From positions 1-64,000 of the forward strand of contig JACKJG010000008.1 of assembly GCA_020638065.1 (NCBI GenBank): a DNA stretch of 64,000 bases, given 5' to 3'. Source of the stretch: Hyphomicrobiaceae bacterium (GTDB taxonomy: Bacteria; Pseudomonadota; Alphaproteobacteria; Rhizobiales; Devosiaceae). A model generated the notes under the pieces. That model was not told the DNA's origin. It did no database searches and saw nothing but the letters and a program-made list of their open reading frames with translations. This document shows, one piece after another, positions 37,629 to 47,250 of the stretch. The translations under genes were made by a program, and so were the position numbers. Within the stretch, counting starts at the first letter, position 1, and every line of letters starts with the position of its first letter.

Positions 37629-40100
37629 ATGGGCATTGTGATTTTCCTGGCATATGTGATTGCGGTTCTGGTGCTGGCCTATTTCGTCACGCCGATCTGG
37701 CTCTGGGCAGCGGTGTTTCTCGCCCTCGGCACGATTGCCATGCTGACAACCGGCGCGAGCGGATGGCTCGCCTGGACTTTCGCGCTGGCCCTGCCGGTCA
37801 TTCTGGGACTGATGTCCATTCCGTTCCTCCGCCGGCTGGTGCTCACCGGCCCGGCGCTCGGTGCGGTGCGTTCCATTCTCCCCAAGGTTTCGCGCACCGA
37901 GCAGGAAGCGCTGGATGCGGGCACGGTCGGTTGGGACGCCGAAATTTTCTCGGGCCGTCCGGACTGGCAAAAGCTGATGCAGATCGGCGATGGCAAACTG
38001 ACGGCGGAGGAGCAGGCGTTCCTTGACGGGCCGACCGAGGAATTGTGCAAGCTGATCGACGATTGGGACATCCGGAACAATCTTCTCGATCTGCCGCCAG
38101 AGGTTTGGGACTTCATGAAGTCCAACAAGTTCTTCGGCATGCTCATCTCCAAGGAATATGGCGGGCTTGGCTTTTCGGCGCAGGCGCAATCGCAGATCGT
38201 GTCCAAGGTCGGCAGCCGCTCCGGTTCTGCGGGCATTACGGTGATGGTGCCGAACTCGCTCGGACCGGGCGAATTGCTCGAGAAATACGGTACCGATGCC
38301 CAGAAAGACAAATATCTGGCGCGCCTGGCCGATGGCCGTGAAATTCCCTGTTTCGCGCTGACCGGACCGCATTCGGGGTCGGACGCGGCGGGCATGCGCG
38401 ACGTCGGCGTTGTGACCTACGGCAAGCACAATGGCGAGCGGATGCTCGGGGTGCTTCTGAATTTCGACAAGCGCTACATCACCCTGTCGCCGGTCGCGAC
38501 GCTGGCGGGTCTGGCCTTTTATCTGCACGATCCGGACAATCACCTGGGGAAGGGCGAGGATGTGGGCATCACCCTGGCGCTCATTCCTTCGGAGCATCCG
38601 GGCATGGAGATCGGCAAGCGGCATTTTCCCGTTCGCCAGGCCTTCCTGAATGGGCCAGTGCGCGGCAAGGACGTTTTCATTCCGCTCGATTATCTCATTG
38701 GCGGCGCAGATTATGCCGGACAGGGCTGGCGGATGCTGATGGAATGCCTGTCGACCGGCCGGGCGATTTCGCTGCCGGCTGTGGGTTCGGTGACAGTTCG
38801 CCAGGCGCTGCGCGGCACGTCCGCTTATGCCCGCATCCGGCGTCAGTTCGGCATTCCGGTTGGCATGATGGAAGGCGTGGCCGAACCGCTCGCAGCCATG
38901 GTCAAGAATGCCTATCGCATCGAAGCGGGGCGGCAATTGACGGCGACCATGGTCGACGAAGGCCAGAAGCCGTCCGTCGTCTCCGCCCTTCTGAAATACC
39001 GGGCCACCGAAGCAATGCGCGATGCGCTTGATGGCGCCTTCGACATTCACGGTGGCAAGGCCATCCAGGAAGGCCCGCACAATTATCTCTTCAGCGGATA
39101 TATGCTGACGCCGGTCGCGATCACGGTTGAGGGTGCGAATATCCTGACCCGCACGCTGATTACGTTTGCGCAGGGTGTTCTTCGGGCGCACCCCTACCTT
39201 TATGCCGAGATTTCGGCGGCACAGAACACGGACAAGAAAGCCGGGCTGGTCGCGTTCGACAAGGCCTTTTGCGGACATGTCGGTTTCATGCTGGCCAACA
39301 TTACCGGCAGCTTTTTCCAGGCGATCACTGGTGGCGCGTTCAACAAGGCGCCGGTCACCAGCAAACTGACCTGGGCCTACAAGAAGTTCGAGCGCTATGC
39401 GCAGAGTTTCGCGCTTCTGGCAGACTGGACGGCGGTGGTCCTGGGCGGCTCGCTGAAATCGAAGCAGGCTCTTTCCGGCCGCATGGCGGATATCCTCAGC
39501 GATCTTTACCTGTGGTCGGCGGTGCTCAAGCGCTTTGAGGACGATGGGAGACTGGACGAGGACTTGCCGGTTGCGGAAGCCGTCGTCCGCGATGCAATCG
39601 CCTCGATCGAAACGGAGATGGCCGAAGTTCTCGACAATTTCCCGAATCCGTTCTTCAAATATGCGCTTTGGGCGCTCATTTTCCCGCTTGGGCATCATGC
39701 CCGTCCTGAAACCGATGCGCGCAATTACGAACTGGCCAAGGCGATCCTTGGGCCGTCCTCGCATCGGGATCGCATGACGCGGGGCATTTTCGTCAGCCAG
39801 GATCCGAACGATCCGTTGGGCCTGCTGGAGGACGCGCTGCAGAAGGTGACCCGGGTAGCCGAGATCGAAAAGAAATTCATCCGCGCCCTGAAGAAGGGCG
39901 AGATCGACCGGCGGCATGACCGCGACGCGATCACCGATGCAGTCACCAAGGAAATCTTGACCCATGAAGAGGCCGGGTTCCTCAGGTTGGCCGATGAGGC
40001 GACCGACCGGGTGGTGCAAGTGGACGAGTTCGAGCCGGACGCACTGGCGCGGCATATGCCTGTCCCCGTGGCGGGTCACAAGCCGGAAGCGGCGGAATAA
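37629..40100 (+). CDS. fadE: Acyl-CoA dehydrogenase, FadE type
   Basis: An 823-residue membrane-associated acyl-CoA dehydrogenase, first oxidative step of beta-oxidation. Two or three N-terminal hydrophobic helices (IVIFLAYVIAVLVLAYFV onward, residues 1-75) anchor it, as in E. coli FadE (about 814 residues). The dehydrogenase core follows: CFALTGPHSGSDAAGMRD (FAD/substrate loop), FEKRYI-like strand region, KYRATEAMRDALDGAFDIHG and GGKAIQEGPHNYLFSGYM. GAGGAG lies 7 bases before ATG 37629. It is the first gene of a three-gene unit with the bifunctional enzyme and thiolase. Confidence 0.92.
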   Translation: MGIVIFLAYVIAVLVLAYFVTPIWLWAAVFLALGTIAMLTTGASGWLAWTFALALPVILGLMSIPFLRRLVLTGPALGAVRSILPKVSRTEQEALDAGTVGWDAEIFSGRPDWQKLMQIGDGKLTAEEQAFLDGPTEELCKLIDDWDIRNNLLDLPPEVWDFMKSNKFFGMLISKEYGGLGFSAQAQSQIVSKVGSRSGSAGITVMVPNSLGPGELLEKYGTDAQKDKYLARLADGREIPCFALTGPHSGSDAAGMRDVGVVTYGKHNGERMLGVLLNFDKRYITLSPVATLAGLAFYLHDPDNHLGKGEDVGITLALIPSEHPGMEIGKRHFPVRQAFLNGPVRGKDVFIPLDYLIGGADYAGQGWRMLMECLSTGRAISLPAVGSVTVRQALRGTSAYARIRRQFGIPVGMMEGVAEPLAAMVKNAYRIEAGRQLTATMVDEGQKPSVVSALLKYRATEAMRDALDGAFDIHGGKAIQEGPHNYLFSGYMLTPVAITVEGANILTRTLITFAQGVLRAHPYLYAEISAAQNTDKKAGLVAFDKAFCGHVGFMLANITGSFFQAITGGAFNKAPVTSKLTWAYKKFERYAQSFALLADWTAVVLGGSLKSKQALSGRMADILSDLYLWSAVLKRFEDDGRLDEDLPVAEAVVRDAIASIETEMAEVLDNFPNPFFKYALWALIFPLGHHARPETDARNYELAKAILGPSSHRDRMTRGIFVSQDPNDPLGLLEDALQKVTRVAEIEKKFIRALKKGEIDRRHDRDAITDAVTKEILTHEEAGFLRLADEATDRVVQVDEFEPDALARHMPVPVAGHKPEAAE

Positions 40101-40130
40101 TATCAGCGGCCGGAATGAGGGAGAGCTTGT

Positions 40131-42131
40131 GTGGCTGACGCCGGACCCAAAGTTGCCTCGGGCGCGAAAGACCCGATCCTGAGCAATCTGAAATACTGGA
40201 AGTTCGCGGTCGATTTCGAACAGATCGGCTGGTTAACGATTGACACGCCTGACTCTCCGGTCAACACGCTGGGGACCAACACGATCCTCGAGCTCGACAA
40301 GCTGGTCGGCCGGATCGAGGAAATGGTCGCGCTCAACGAATTGGCGGGCGTTGCGCTTCTGAGCGACAAGCCGAGCGGGTTTATTGCGGGCGCGGACATT
40401 TCCGAATTCAACCAGATGAGCGATCCGGGCATTCTGCCCGATGCCTTGCGGCGCACCCATGCGCTGTTCGACAGGATCGAAAGCCTCAAGGTTCCGTTCG
40501 TTTGCGGTATTCACGGGTTCGCTTTGGGCGGCGGTCTCGAGATCGCGCTCGCCTGTCATTACCGGATCGCGGTCAATGATCCGAAGACGAAGATCGGGTT
40601 CCCCGAAGTCAAGCTGGGCATCTTCCCCGGGTTTGGCGGCACGGGACGTTCGGTACGGCAGGCCGGTCCGGTGGCCGCCATGCAGGCCATGCTGACGGGC
40701 CGCAATCTCTCGGCGGGCGCGGCGCGCGGCATGGGGCTCGTGGACAAGCTCGTCCGGCACAAGGACCAGCTGCGCTGGGAGGCCCGCAAGGCCATTCTCA
40801 CCGGGAAACGCTCCAAACCGGCGGGCTGGACCAAGACCATCATGGCGCGGGGGCCGCTGCGCAATTATGTCGCCAACAAGATGGAAGCGGAGACTGCCAA
40901 GAAGGTCAATCGCGCCCATTACCCGGCGCCGTTCTCCCTGATCGAGTTGTTTCGCGAAAAAGGTGACGACCCCAAGGCCATGCGGGCTGCGGAGATCGAC
41001 CGCTTCGTGCCGCTGATGGCGTCGGACACGTCGCGTAATCTTCGCCGCGTGTTCTTTCTGTCCGAGGGTCTCAAGAAACAGGGCGTCCGCGGCAAGAAAC
41101 CAAGCTTTGGCCGCGTGCATGTCGTTGGCGCTGGCGTGATGGGCGGCGACATCGCCGCCTGGTGTGCCTATCGCGGCCTCGAGGTGACGCTTCAGGATCT
41201 CGATATGGCGCGGATCCAGCCGGCGCTCGATCGGGCAAAAAAGCTTTTCCAGAGACGACTGAAAAAGAAAACGCTTGTCGATGCCGCCGTCAGCCGGCTT
41301 ATTCCGGATGTCGAGGGCAGCGGCATCGCGCGGGCCGACGTGATCATCGAGGCTGTGGTCGAGCGGCTCGATATCAAGCAGAAGATCTTTTCCGACGCAG
41401 AAAAGCGGGCCAAGCCGACGGCCATTCTGGCCACCAACACGTCGTCGATCGAGCTTGAGCGAATTGCCGAAGTTCTCAAGGACAAGTCGCGGCTGATCGG
41501 CCTGCACTTCTTCAATCCGGTGGCGCAATTGCCGTTGGTCGAAGTCATCCGGTCGACCCTCAACAATGACGAAGCCATCCAGATGGGCGCATCATTTGCG
41601 CTCGCGATCGGCAAGTCACCGGTGGTGGTCAAGAGCGTGCCCGGATTTTTGGTCAACCGCGTGCTGATGCCCTATCTGCTCGGCGCCGTGCAGCGGGTCG
41701 AGCAGGGCGAAAGCGCTGAACTGCTCGACAAGGCGGCGGTGGCGTTCGGCATGCCGATGGGGCCGATCGAATTGATGGACGTGGTGGGTCTCGATGTTGC
41801 GTCGAGCGTGGCCGAGGAACTGGGCCAGCCCATCCGCGAAGGCGGAAAGGCGGCTCGGCTGATCGCTGCGGGCGATCTCGGGCGCAAGACCGGACAAGGG
41901 TTCTATCGCTGGGTCGATGGCAAGCCGCGCAAAGGTCAGGCGCCGGAACATCCCGATCTGGTCGGGCTCGGGCGGGAACTGGTTCAGCCCCTGGTCAATA
42001 CCTGCGAATCCTGCGTTGAGGAGGGTGTCGTGGCGAGCGCGGACCTGGCTGATATCGGTGTGATTTTCGGAACCGGATTTGCTCCATTCCTTGGCGGGCC
42101 GCTGCAGGCGCGCAAGGACGGCAAGGCGTAA
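40131..42131 (+). CDS. Bifunctional enoyl-CoA hydratase / 3-hydroxyacyl-CoA dehydrogenase
   Basis: A 666-residue FadB/FadJ-type enzyme, second and third steps of beta-oxidation. Crotonase half (about 1-200): SGFIAGADISEF (oxyanion hole), ALGGGLEIALACHYRIA and FPEVKLGIFPGFGGTGR with the two catalytic glutamates. Dehydrogenase half from about 320: NAD motif VHVVGAGVMGGDIAAWCAYR, ATNTSSIELERIAEVL, catalytic His in GLHFFNPVAQLPLVEVI, and C-terminal domain PVVVKSVPGFLVNRVLMPYL. It is shorter than E. coli FadB by about 60 residues. The GTG start has GGGAGAG upstream. Confidence 0.93.
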   Translation: MADAGPKVASGAKDPILSNLKYWKFAVDFEQIGWLTIDTPDSPVNTLGTNTILELDKLVGRIEEMVALNELAGVALLSDKPSGFIAGADISEFNQMSDPGILPDALRRTHALFDRIESLKVPFVCGIHGFALGGGLEIALACHYRIAVNDPKTKIGFPEVKLGIFPGFGGTGRSVRQAGPVAAMQAMLTGRNLSAGAARGMGLVDKLVRHKDQLRWEARKAILTGKRSKPAGWTKTIMARGPLRNYVANKMEAETAKKVNRAHYPAPFSLIELFREKGDDPKAMRAAEIDRFVPLMASDTSRNLRRVFFLSEGLKKQGVRGKKPSFGRVHVVGAGVMGGDIAAWCAYRGLEVTLQDLDMARIQPALDRAKKLFQRRLKKKTLVDAAVSRLIPDVEGSGIARADVIIEAVVERLDIKQKIFSDAEKRAKPTAILATNTSSIELERIAEVLKDKSRLIGLHFFNPVAQLPLVEVIRSTLNNDEAIQMGASFALAIGKSPVVVKSVPGFLVNRVLMPYLLGAVQRVEQGESAELLDKAAVAFGMPMGPIELMDVVGLDVASSVAEELGQPIREGGKAARLIAAGDLGRKTGQGFYRWVDGKPRKGQAPEHPDLVGLGRELVQPLVNTCESCVEEGVVASADLADIGVIFGTGFAPFLGGPLQARKDGKA

Positions 42132-42145
42132 GGGAGCGGGTCAAG

Positions 42146-43435
42146 ATGAGTGAATATCGTTCTTTGCGCCGGGTCGCGATTGTGGGAAGTGCGCGCACGC
42201 CGTTTTGCCGCTCCTATACGGGATATGCAGATCAATCCAATCTGTCGCTGCTTGGCATCGCGATTGGTGGTCTTGCCGACAAGTATGGTCTCAAAGGTCA
42301 GCGTGTGGGCGAGGTGATGGCGGGCGCCGTGCTCGGCCACAGCCGCGATTTCAATCTGGCACGTGAAGCGCTGCTCGATGCGGGCCTGTCGCCGCAAACG
42401 CCGGGCACGACCATGCAGATCGCCTGTGGCACTTCTTTGCAGGCGGCGCTCAGCCTTGCCGGCAAGATCGCAACGGGCGAGATCGACAGCGGCATTGCTG
42501 CGGGCGTCGATACGATTTCGGACAGTCCTCTGGTGTTCGGCGACAAGTTTGCCCACCGCATGGTCAATATGAGCCGGGCGAAATCCACCGGGCAGAAATT
42601 CGGGGCGTTCAAGGGATTTTCGTTCGGCGAGATCATGCCGATCGCGCCGTCGGTTGCTGAACCGCGAACCGGGCTTTCCATGGGCCAGCATTGCGAATTG
42701 ATGGCGCGGGAATGGGAAATTTCCCGGGAAGACCAGGACGCGTTTGCGCTTAGGAGCCATGAGAACGCCATGGCCGCGTATGATGACGGTTTCCATGACG
42801 ATCTGCTCGTGCCGGCGGCGGGCATTCTGCGCGACAACAATGTACGTGCCGACACCAATCTCGAAAAGATGGCGGCCATGAAGCCGGCCTTCGACAGGTC
42901 GTCAGGTCACGGTACGCTGACGGCTGCCAATTCCACGCCCCTGACAGACGGTGCTTCTGCCGTGTTGCTGGCGTCGGAAGACTGGGCGAAAGAACGCGGT
43001 TTGCAGATCCTCGCCTATCTCAGCACGGGGCAGGTAGGCGCTAATGATTTCGCGGGCGGTGATGGATTGCTGATGGCGCCGACGATTGCGGTTTCCGACA
43101 TGCTCAGGCGGACGGGGCTCGGATTTGCCGATTTCGATCTGTTTGAAATTCACGAGGCTTTTGCGGCGCAGGTTCTGGCAACACTCAAAGCCTGGTCGGA
43201 CCGTAAGTACAACAAAGAGGTTCTGGGCCGTGACAAGGTGCTTGGCAAAATACCTGCCTCAAAAATTAACGTTTACGGCTCAAGTCTTGCCTATGGACAC
43301 CCTTTCGCGGCGACGGGTGCGCGCATCCTTGGTCACACGGCCAAGTTATTGAACATCAAAGACAAACATCGCGCCCTGATTTCCGTCTGCACTGCGGGCG
43401 GCATGGGGGTTGCGGCCATAGTTGAACGGACGTAA
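42146..43435 (+). CDS. Acetyl-CoA C-acyltransferase (thiolase, FadI-like)
   Basis: A 429-residue thiolase closing the beta-oxidation cycle. Catalytic cysteine in MQIACGTSLQAALSLAGKIA, HEAFAAQVLATL with the active-site histidine, YGHPFAATGARIL, and the second cysteine in SVCTAGGMGVAAIVERT. The length and the order of motifs fit FadI/thiolase. It starts 14 bases after the bifunctional enzyme with GGAGCGGG upstream, and is the last gene of the unit. Confidence 0.93.
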   Translation: MSEYRSLRRVAIVGSARTPFCRSYTGYADQSNLSLLGIAIGGLADKYGLKGQRVGEVMAGAVLGHSRDFNLAREALLDAGLSPQTPGTTMQIACGTSLQAALSLAGKIATGEIDSGIAAGVDTISDSPLVFGDKFAHRMVNMSRAKSTGQKFGAFKGFSFGEIMPIAPSVAEPRTGLSMGQHCELMAREWEISREDQDAFALRSHENAMAAYDDGFHDDLLVPAAGILRDNNVRADTNLEKMAAMKPAFDRSSGHGTLTAANSTPLTDGASAVLLASEDWAKERGLQILAYLSTGQVGANDFAGGDGLLMAPTIAVSDMLRRTGLGFADFDLFEIHEAFAAQVLATLKAWSDRKYNKEVLGRDKVLGKIPASKINVYGSSLAYGHPFAATGARILGHTAKLLNIKDKHRALISVCTAGGMGVAAIVERT

Positions 43436-43447
43436 GCGTCAAGATGC

Positions 43448-43477
43448 TTGCCAAAAGGTTTTGGTCATGCCTAGTTA
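43448..43477 (+). promoter_or_regulatory. Possible oppA promoter
   Basis: TTGCCA (43448-43453), an 18-base spacer, and TAGTTA (43472-43477). An inverted repeat TTGGTC/GACCAA (43461-43466 with 43481-43486) overlaps it and could be an operator. A GGCCAGAC/GTCTGGCC hairpin (43487-43506) without a T run follows. Evidence is moderate. Confidence 0.35.
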
Positions 43478-43570
43478 TGCGACCAAGGCCAGACCCCCGT
43501 CTGGCCACACCCATGGTGGTGGCTCAAGCCACCGCCAAATCATGAAAAGAAACCCAAGGGAGAGTGGTTT

Positions 43571-45205
43571 ATGAAACATACCCTCATTCGTACTTCTGCC
43601 TACGCGCTCGGCGTCGCCAGCATCGCGCTGTTCGGCCTCAGCGCCCAGGCAGCGATGGTTCCGGCCGGCGCGACGCTTGCCGACGACCAGACCTTTACGA
43701 TGCGCGTCCTCAGCGAGTTCGACGCAATCGACCCGCAGCTCAGCGAGACGGTTGATGCCGCTGGCGTCGAGCGCGATCTGTTCGAAGGTCTGTTCAATCA
43801 GGATGCCGAAGGCAATCTGGTTCCGGGCGTGGCGCTGAGCTATGACCTGAGCGATGACAAGACCGTCTACACGTTCCATCTGCGCCCCGAGGCCATGTGG
43901 TCCGACGGCAATCCGGTGACCGCTGGCGATTTCGAATATGCCTGGAAGCGTCTGGCTGACCCGGCAACCGGCTCTCCCTACCAGTGGTACGTGACCATCA
44001 TGGGTCTGAAGAACGGCGATGCCGTCACCGCTGGCGATATGCCGCTTGACGATCTCGGCGTGAAGGCCATCGACGATCACACACTTGAAGTGACCCTCGA
44101 GCAGCCCACCCCGTATTTTACCAAGACCACGGTGAACGCTTCCACCTTCCCCGTGCCGAAATGGGTGATCGACGAGTATGGCGATGACTGGACCCTGCCC
44201 GAGCACATCGTTGGCAACGGCGCCTACATTCTGACCGAGCACGTTCCGAACGAACGTCTGGTGCGTGAACGCAATCCGAAATACTGGGATGATGCACACA
44301 CCGTCATCACCAAGACCACGTCGCTGATCATCAACGACGAGAATATCGCTCTGGCCCGCTGGAAAGCCGGCGAAGTCGACCGCACCGAAGTGCCGACCGG
44401 CCAGTTCCCGACCCTGAAATCCGAGTATCCGGATTCCGCTTTGTCGGCTCCGCGCCTTTGCACCTACTATTACTGGTACAACGAGACCGATACCGGTCCG
44501 GAAGCCCTGAAGGACGTGCGTGTCCGCCAGGCTCTGAGCTACGCGGTCGATCGCAACGTGATCACCGATCAGATCCTGCAGGGTGGCCAGTTCCCGGCCT
44601 ACACCTTCACGCCGGCCGCAACCGCGGGCTTCACGCCTCCGTCTGTGCCGTTTGGTGAGATGACCCAGGCCGAACGCGACGAAAAGGCCAAGGAGCTGAT
44701 GGCGGCTGCCGGTTATGGTGCCGACAATCCGCTGGCTTTTGACCTGAACTACAACACGTCGGAAGCCCACAAGCAGATCGCGACGGTTATCGCCCAGATG
44801 TGGAAGACCAAGCTGGGCGTCGATGCCACGCTGGTCAACATGGAAGGCCAGACCTACTTCTCCGAACTGCGTAACGGCAACTTCGATGTGGCCCGTTCCG
44901 GCTGGTGCGGCGACTACAACGAAGCCTCGACCTTCCTTGATCTGGTCCGGACCGATTCCGGCCAGAATGACGGTCATTATTCCAATGCCGAAGTGGACGC
45001 CCTGATGGCTGAAGCCAAGACCATGGAAGACCCGAATGCCAACTACGAGAAGGTCGAACAGATCATCGCAGAAGATATGCCGATCATTCCGGTGTATCAC
45101 TATGCAACGAGCTTCATGATCGATCCGGGCCTTGCCCAGTCCTGGCCGCTCGGCAATGTCGAGCAGAACTGGTACTCCAAGGACCTTTACCGGATCGCGA
45201 AGTAA
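43571..45205 (+). CDS. oppA: Peptide ABC transporter substrate-binding protein (OppA)
   Basis: A 544-residue periplasmic peptide-binding protein (SBP_bac_5). Signal peptide at the N-terminus (TSAYALGVASIALFGLSAQA), then ERDLFEGLFNQDAEGNLVPG, VYTFHLRPEAMWSDGNPVTA, the family block VRQALSYAVDRNVITDQIL, and ANYEKVEQIIAEDMPIIPVY near the end. AAGGGAGAG is a strong Shine-Dalgarno. It opens the oppABCDF cluster; codon use is cleaner and more biased than in neighbours, as expected for an abundant binding protein. Confidence 0.94.
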   Translation: MKHTLIRTSAYALGVASIALFGLSAQAAMVPAGATLADDQTFTMRVLSEFDAIDPQLSETVDAAGVERDLFEGLFNQDAEGNLVPGVALSYDLSDDKTVYTFHLRPEAMWSDGNPVTAGDFEYAWKRLADPATGSPYQWYVTIMGLKNGDAVTAGDMPLDDLGVKAIDDHTLEVTLEQPTPYFTKTTVNASTFPVPKWVIDEYGDDWTLPEHIVGNGAYILTEHVPNERLVRERNPKYWDDAHTVITKTTSLIINDENIALARWKAGEVDRTEVPTGQFPTLKSEYPDSALSAPRLCTYYYWYNETDTGPEALKDVRVRQALSYAVDRNVITDQILQGGQFPAYTFTPAATAGFTPPSVPFGEMTQAERDEKAKELMAAAGYGADNPLAFDLNYNTSEAHKQIATVIAQMWKTKLGVDATLVNMEGQTYFSELRNGNFDVARSGWCGDYNEASTFLDLVRTDSGQNDGHYSNAEVDALMAEAKTMEDPNANYEKVEQIIAEDMPIIPVYHYATSFMIDPGLAQSWPLGNVEQNWYSKDLYRIAK

Positions 45206-45219
45206 GTCCGGTGAACAAG

Positions 45220-45247
45220 ATGCACCCGCGCTTCGCCGCGGGTGCAT
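45220..45247 (+). terminator. Strong stem-loop between oppA and oppB
   Basis: Perfect 11-bp stem ATGCACCCGCG/CGCGGGTGCAT with a 6-base loop, starting 15 bases after the oppA stop; only a weak T stretch follows. This placement is typical for stem-loops that protect the binding-protein mRNA and partly block read-through into the permease genes. Confidence 0.7.
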
Positions 45248-45371
45248 TGCTATTTGAAGCGTCGGAAATGCGCCAAGCGCAGATTCTCAATTCAGTTCAG
45301 GTCTTGATGCCGGTTCCTGCATTTTGCGCCGGGAAGCGGTATTTGTTCTGCGTGAATGGGGGCAGGGGCAA

Positions 45372-46295
45372 ATGATCAATTTCGTCATCAGGCGTATCGG
45401 GATCGCCATCCCGACTTTGCTTATTCTGATTGCGATTTCGTTTTTTCTGATGCACGCGGCGCCGGGCGGGCCGTTCAATTCCGAACGCGGTGTGCCGCCT
45501 GAGGTTCTGGCCAACCTCAATGCCAAATACGGGCTCGATCAGCCACTGATCGTGCAATTGTGGAACTATATCTGGGACATTATCACCAAGTTCGACTTCG
45601 GTCCGTCGATGGTGTTCAAGACCCGGACCGTGAATGACATCATCGCCCAGGGTTTCCCGGTGACCTTCACCTACGGTACCTGGAGCTTTGTGGTGGCGGT
45701 TGTGGTGGGCGTGTCGCTTGGGGTTGCAGCGGCGGTCAATCACAATAGCTGGCTCGACTATATTGCCGTTGGCATCTCGATCGGTGCCCAGGTGCTGCCC
45801 AACTTCGTTCTCGCGCCAATTCTGGTGCTGATTTTCACGCTGGGTCTGCACTGGCTGCCCGGCGGTGGCTGGAATGGCGGGCATTGGCCCTATCCGGTCA
45901 TGCCGATCATTGCGCTCTCAACCTCGTTCATGGCTTCGATTGCGCGCATTACCCGAAGTTCGATGCTCGAAGTGCTGCACTCCAATTTCATCAGGACGGC
46001 GCGGGCCAAGGGCCTGCCGAAGAACACGGTGATCTGGAAGCACGCGTTCAAGCCGTCGCTCTTGCCGGTCATTTCCTATTTGGCGCCGGCCTTTGTCGGC
46101 ATGATCACGGGTTCGGTTGTGGTCGATGTCTATTTCTCGACCGGGGGCATGGGCCAGCTTTTCGTGGCGTCGGCGACGTCCCGCGACTATTCGACGATGA
46201 TGGGCATCACCATTCTCTACGGCGTTCTGACCATTGTCTTCAATATGCTGGCGGACATTCTTTACGCCTGGATCGATCCGAAAATCCGGCTCTAG
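45372..46295 (+). CDS. oppB: Peptide ABC transporter permease (OppB)
   Basis: A 307-residue inner-membrane permease with six helices. N-terminal MINFVIRRIGIAIPTLLILI and FFLMHAAPGGPFNSER are typical of OppB/DppB; the coupling motif is FIRTARAKGLPKNTVIWKHA. ATG 45372 is used; the frame opens at 45324 with unlike residues. It is followed 10 bases later by oppC. Confidence 0.93.
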   Translation: MINFVIRRIGIAIPTLLILIAISFFLMHAAPGGPFNSERGVPPEVLANLNAKYGLDQPLIVQLWNYIWDIITKFDFGPSMVFKTRTVNDIIAQGFPVTFTYGTWSFVVAVVVGVSLGVAAAVNHNSWLDYIAVGISIGAQVLPNFVLAPILVLIFTLGLHWLPGGGWNGGHWPYPVMPIIALSTSFMASIARITRSSMLEVLHSNFIRTARAKGLPKNTVIWKHAFKPSLLPVISYLAPAFVGMITGSVVVDVYFSTGGMGQLFVASATSRDYSTMMGITILYGVLTIVFNMLADILYAWIDPKIRL

Positions 46296-46305
46296 GAGAA
46301 CGCAC

Positions 46306-47235
46306 ATGGCGATAGCAGATCAAAAGGTGCAGGAATTCTCCGAACGGCTGGTGACGGCCGAGGAGATCAAGGGCCGCTCGCTCTGGCAGGACGCTTCGCG
46401 CCGGTTTTTCAGGAACAAGGCAGCGTTCGCAAGCCTCATCGTTCTTACGCTGGTTGTGCTCTTCACATTCGTTGGGCCGTATTTCGCGGTCTGGTCGAAC
46501 GAAGAAATCGACTGGAGCGTACTGGGTCAGGTTCCGACCAAGGGCGTTCCATCATTTGAGTCGGGTCACTTCTTCGGGACCGACGATCTCGGGCGCGATC
46601 TTTATTCACGCGTCATCCAGGGCACGCAGATATCGCTTCTGGTCGGCATTATCGGCGCCGGCATCGCGGTCCTGGTGGGTACGTTTTACGGCGCGGTGGC
46701 CGGCTATTTCGGGGGCCGCATCGACAGCGCGATGATGCGTACGGTCGATATTCTTCTGGCCATCCCCTACATGTTCATTCTCATCCTGTTGCTGATGGTT
46801 TTCGGGCGATCGGTGCTCATGCTGTTTGTCGGCATTGGCCTGGTCAGTTGGCTCGGCATGGCGCGTATCGTTCGCGGGCAGACGCTCAGCATCAAGAACA
46901 AGGAATTTGTCGAGGCGGCACTGGTGACGGGTGTGCATCCGTTCACCATCATTTTCCGGCATATCGTGCCCAACCTGCTCGGCGTGGTGGCGGTCTATGC
47001 AACCCTGCTCGTGCCGGAAATGATCCTGACCGAGAGCTTCATCTCCTTTCTCGGGCTTGGCGTGCAGGAACCGAATACCAGCTGGGGCGCGCTGATTTCG
47101 CAAGGGGCGTCGACCATCCAATACGGTACCCTTTGGCAGCTCCTGTTCCCGCTGTTCTTCTTCGTGATTTCCCTGTTCAGTTTCTATTTCATCGGCGATG
47201 GCCTTCGGGACGCGCTCGATCCGAAAGACCGGTAA
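46306..47235 (+). CDS. oppC: Peptide ABC transporter permease (OppC)
   Basis: A 309-residue second permease. N-terminal cytoplasmic tail, RFFRNKAAFASLIVLTLVVL first helix, FFGTDDLGRDLYSRVIQGTQ (the OppC/DppC block), and coupling motif FVEAALVTGVHPFTIIFRHI. TAGGAGAAC is the Shine-Dalgarno. It forms the heterodimeric channel with OppB. Confidence 0.93.
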   Translation: MAIADQKVQEFSERLVTAEEIKGRSLWQDASRRFFRNKAAFASLIVLTLVVLFTFVGPYFAVWSNEEIDWSVLGQVPTKGVPSFESGHFFGTDDLGRDLYSRVIQGTQISLLVGIIGAGIAVLVGTFYGAVAGYFGGRIDSAMMRTVDILLAIPYMFILILLLMVFGRSVLMLFVGIGLVSWLGMARIVRGQTLSIKNKEFVEAALVTGVHPFTIIFRHIVPNLLGVVAVYATLLVPEMILTESFISFLGLGVQEPNTSWGALISQGASTIQYGTLWQLLFPLFFFVISLFSFYFIGDGLRDALDPKDR

Positions 47236-47250
47236 GGAGCGTTTCCTCCA

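Noticed and set aside
37623..40079. 818-residue open frame antisense to fadE
   Set aside because: It mirrors a clear FadE reading frame with full family motifs; such long antisense frames are normal in GC-rich DNA with biased third positions. No Shine-Dalgarno or domain.
43487..43506. GGCCAGAC/GTCTGGCC hairpin as terminator of the thiolase gene
   Set aside because: No T run follows on either strand, and it overlaps the probable oppA leader; it may only be an mRNA structure.
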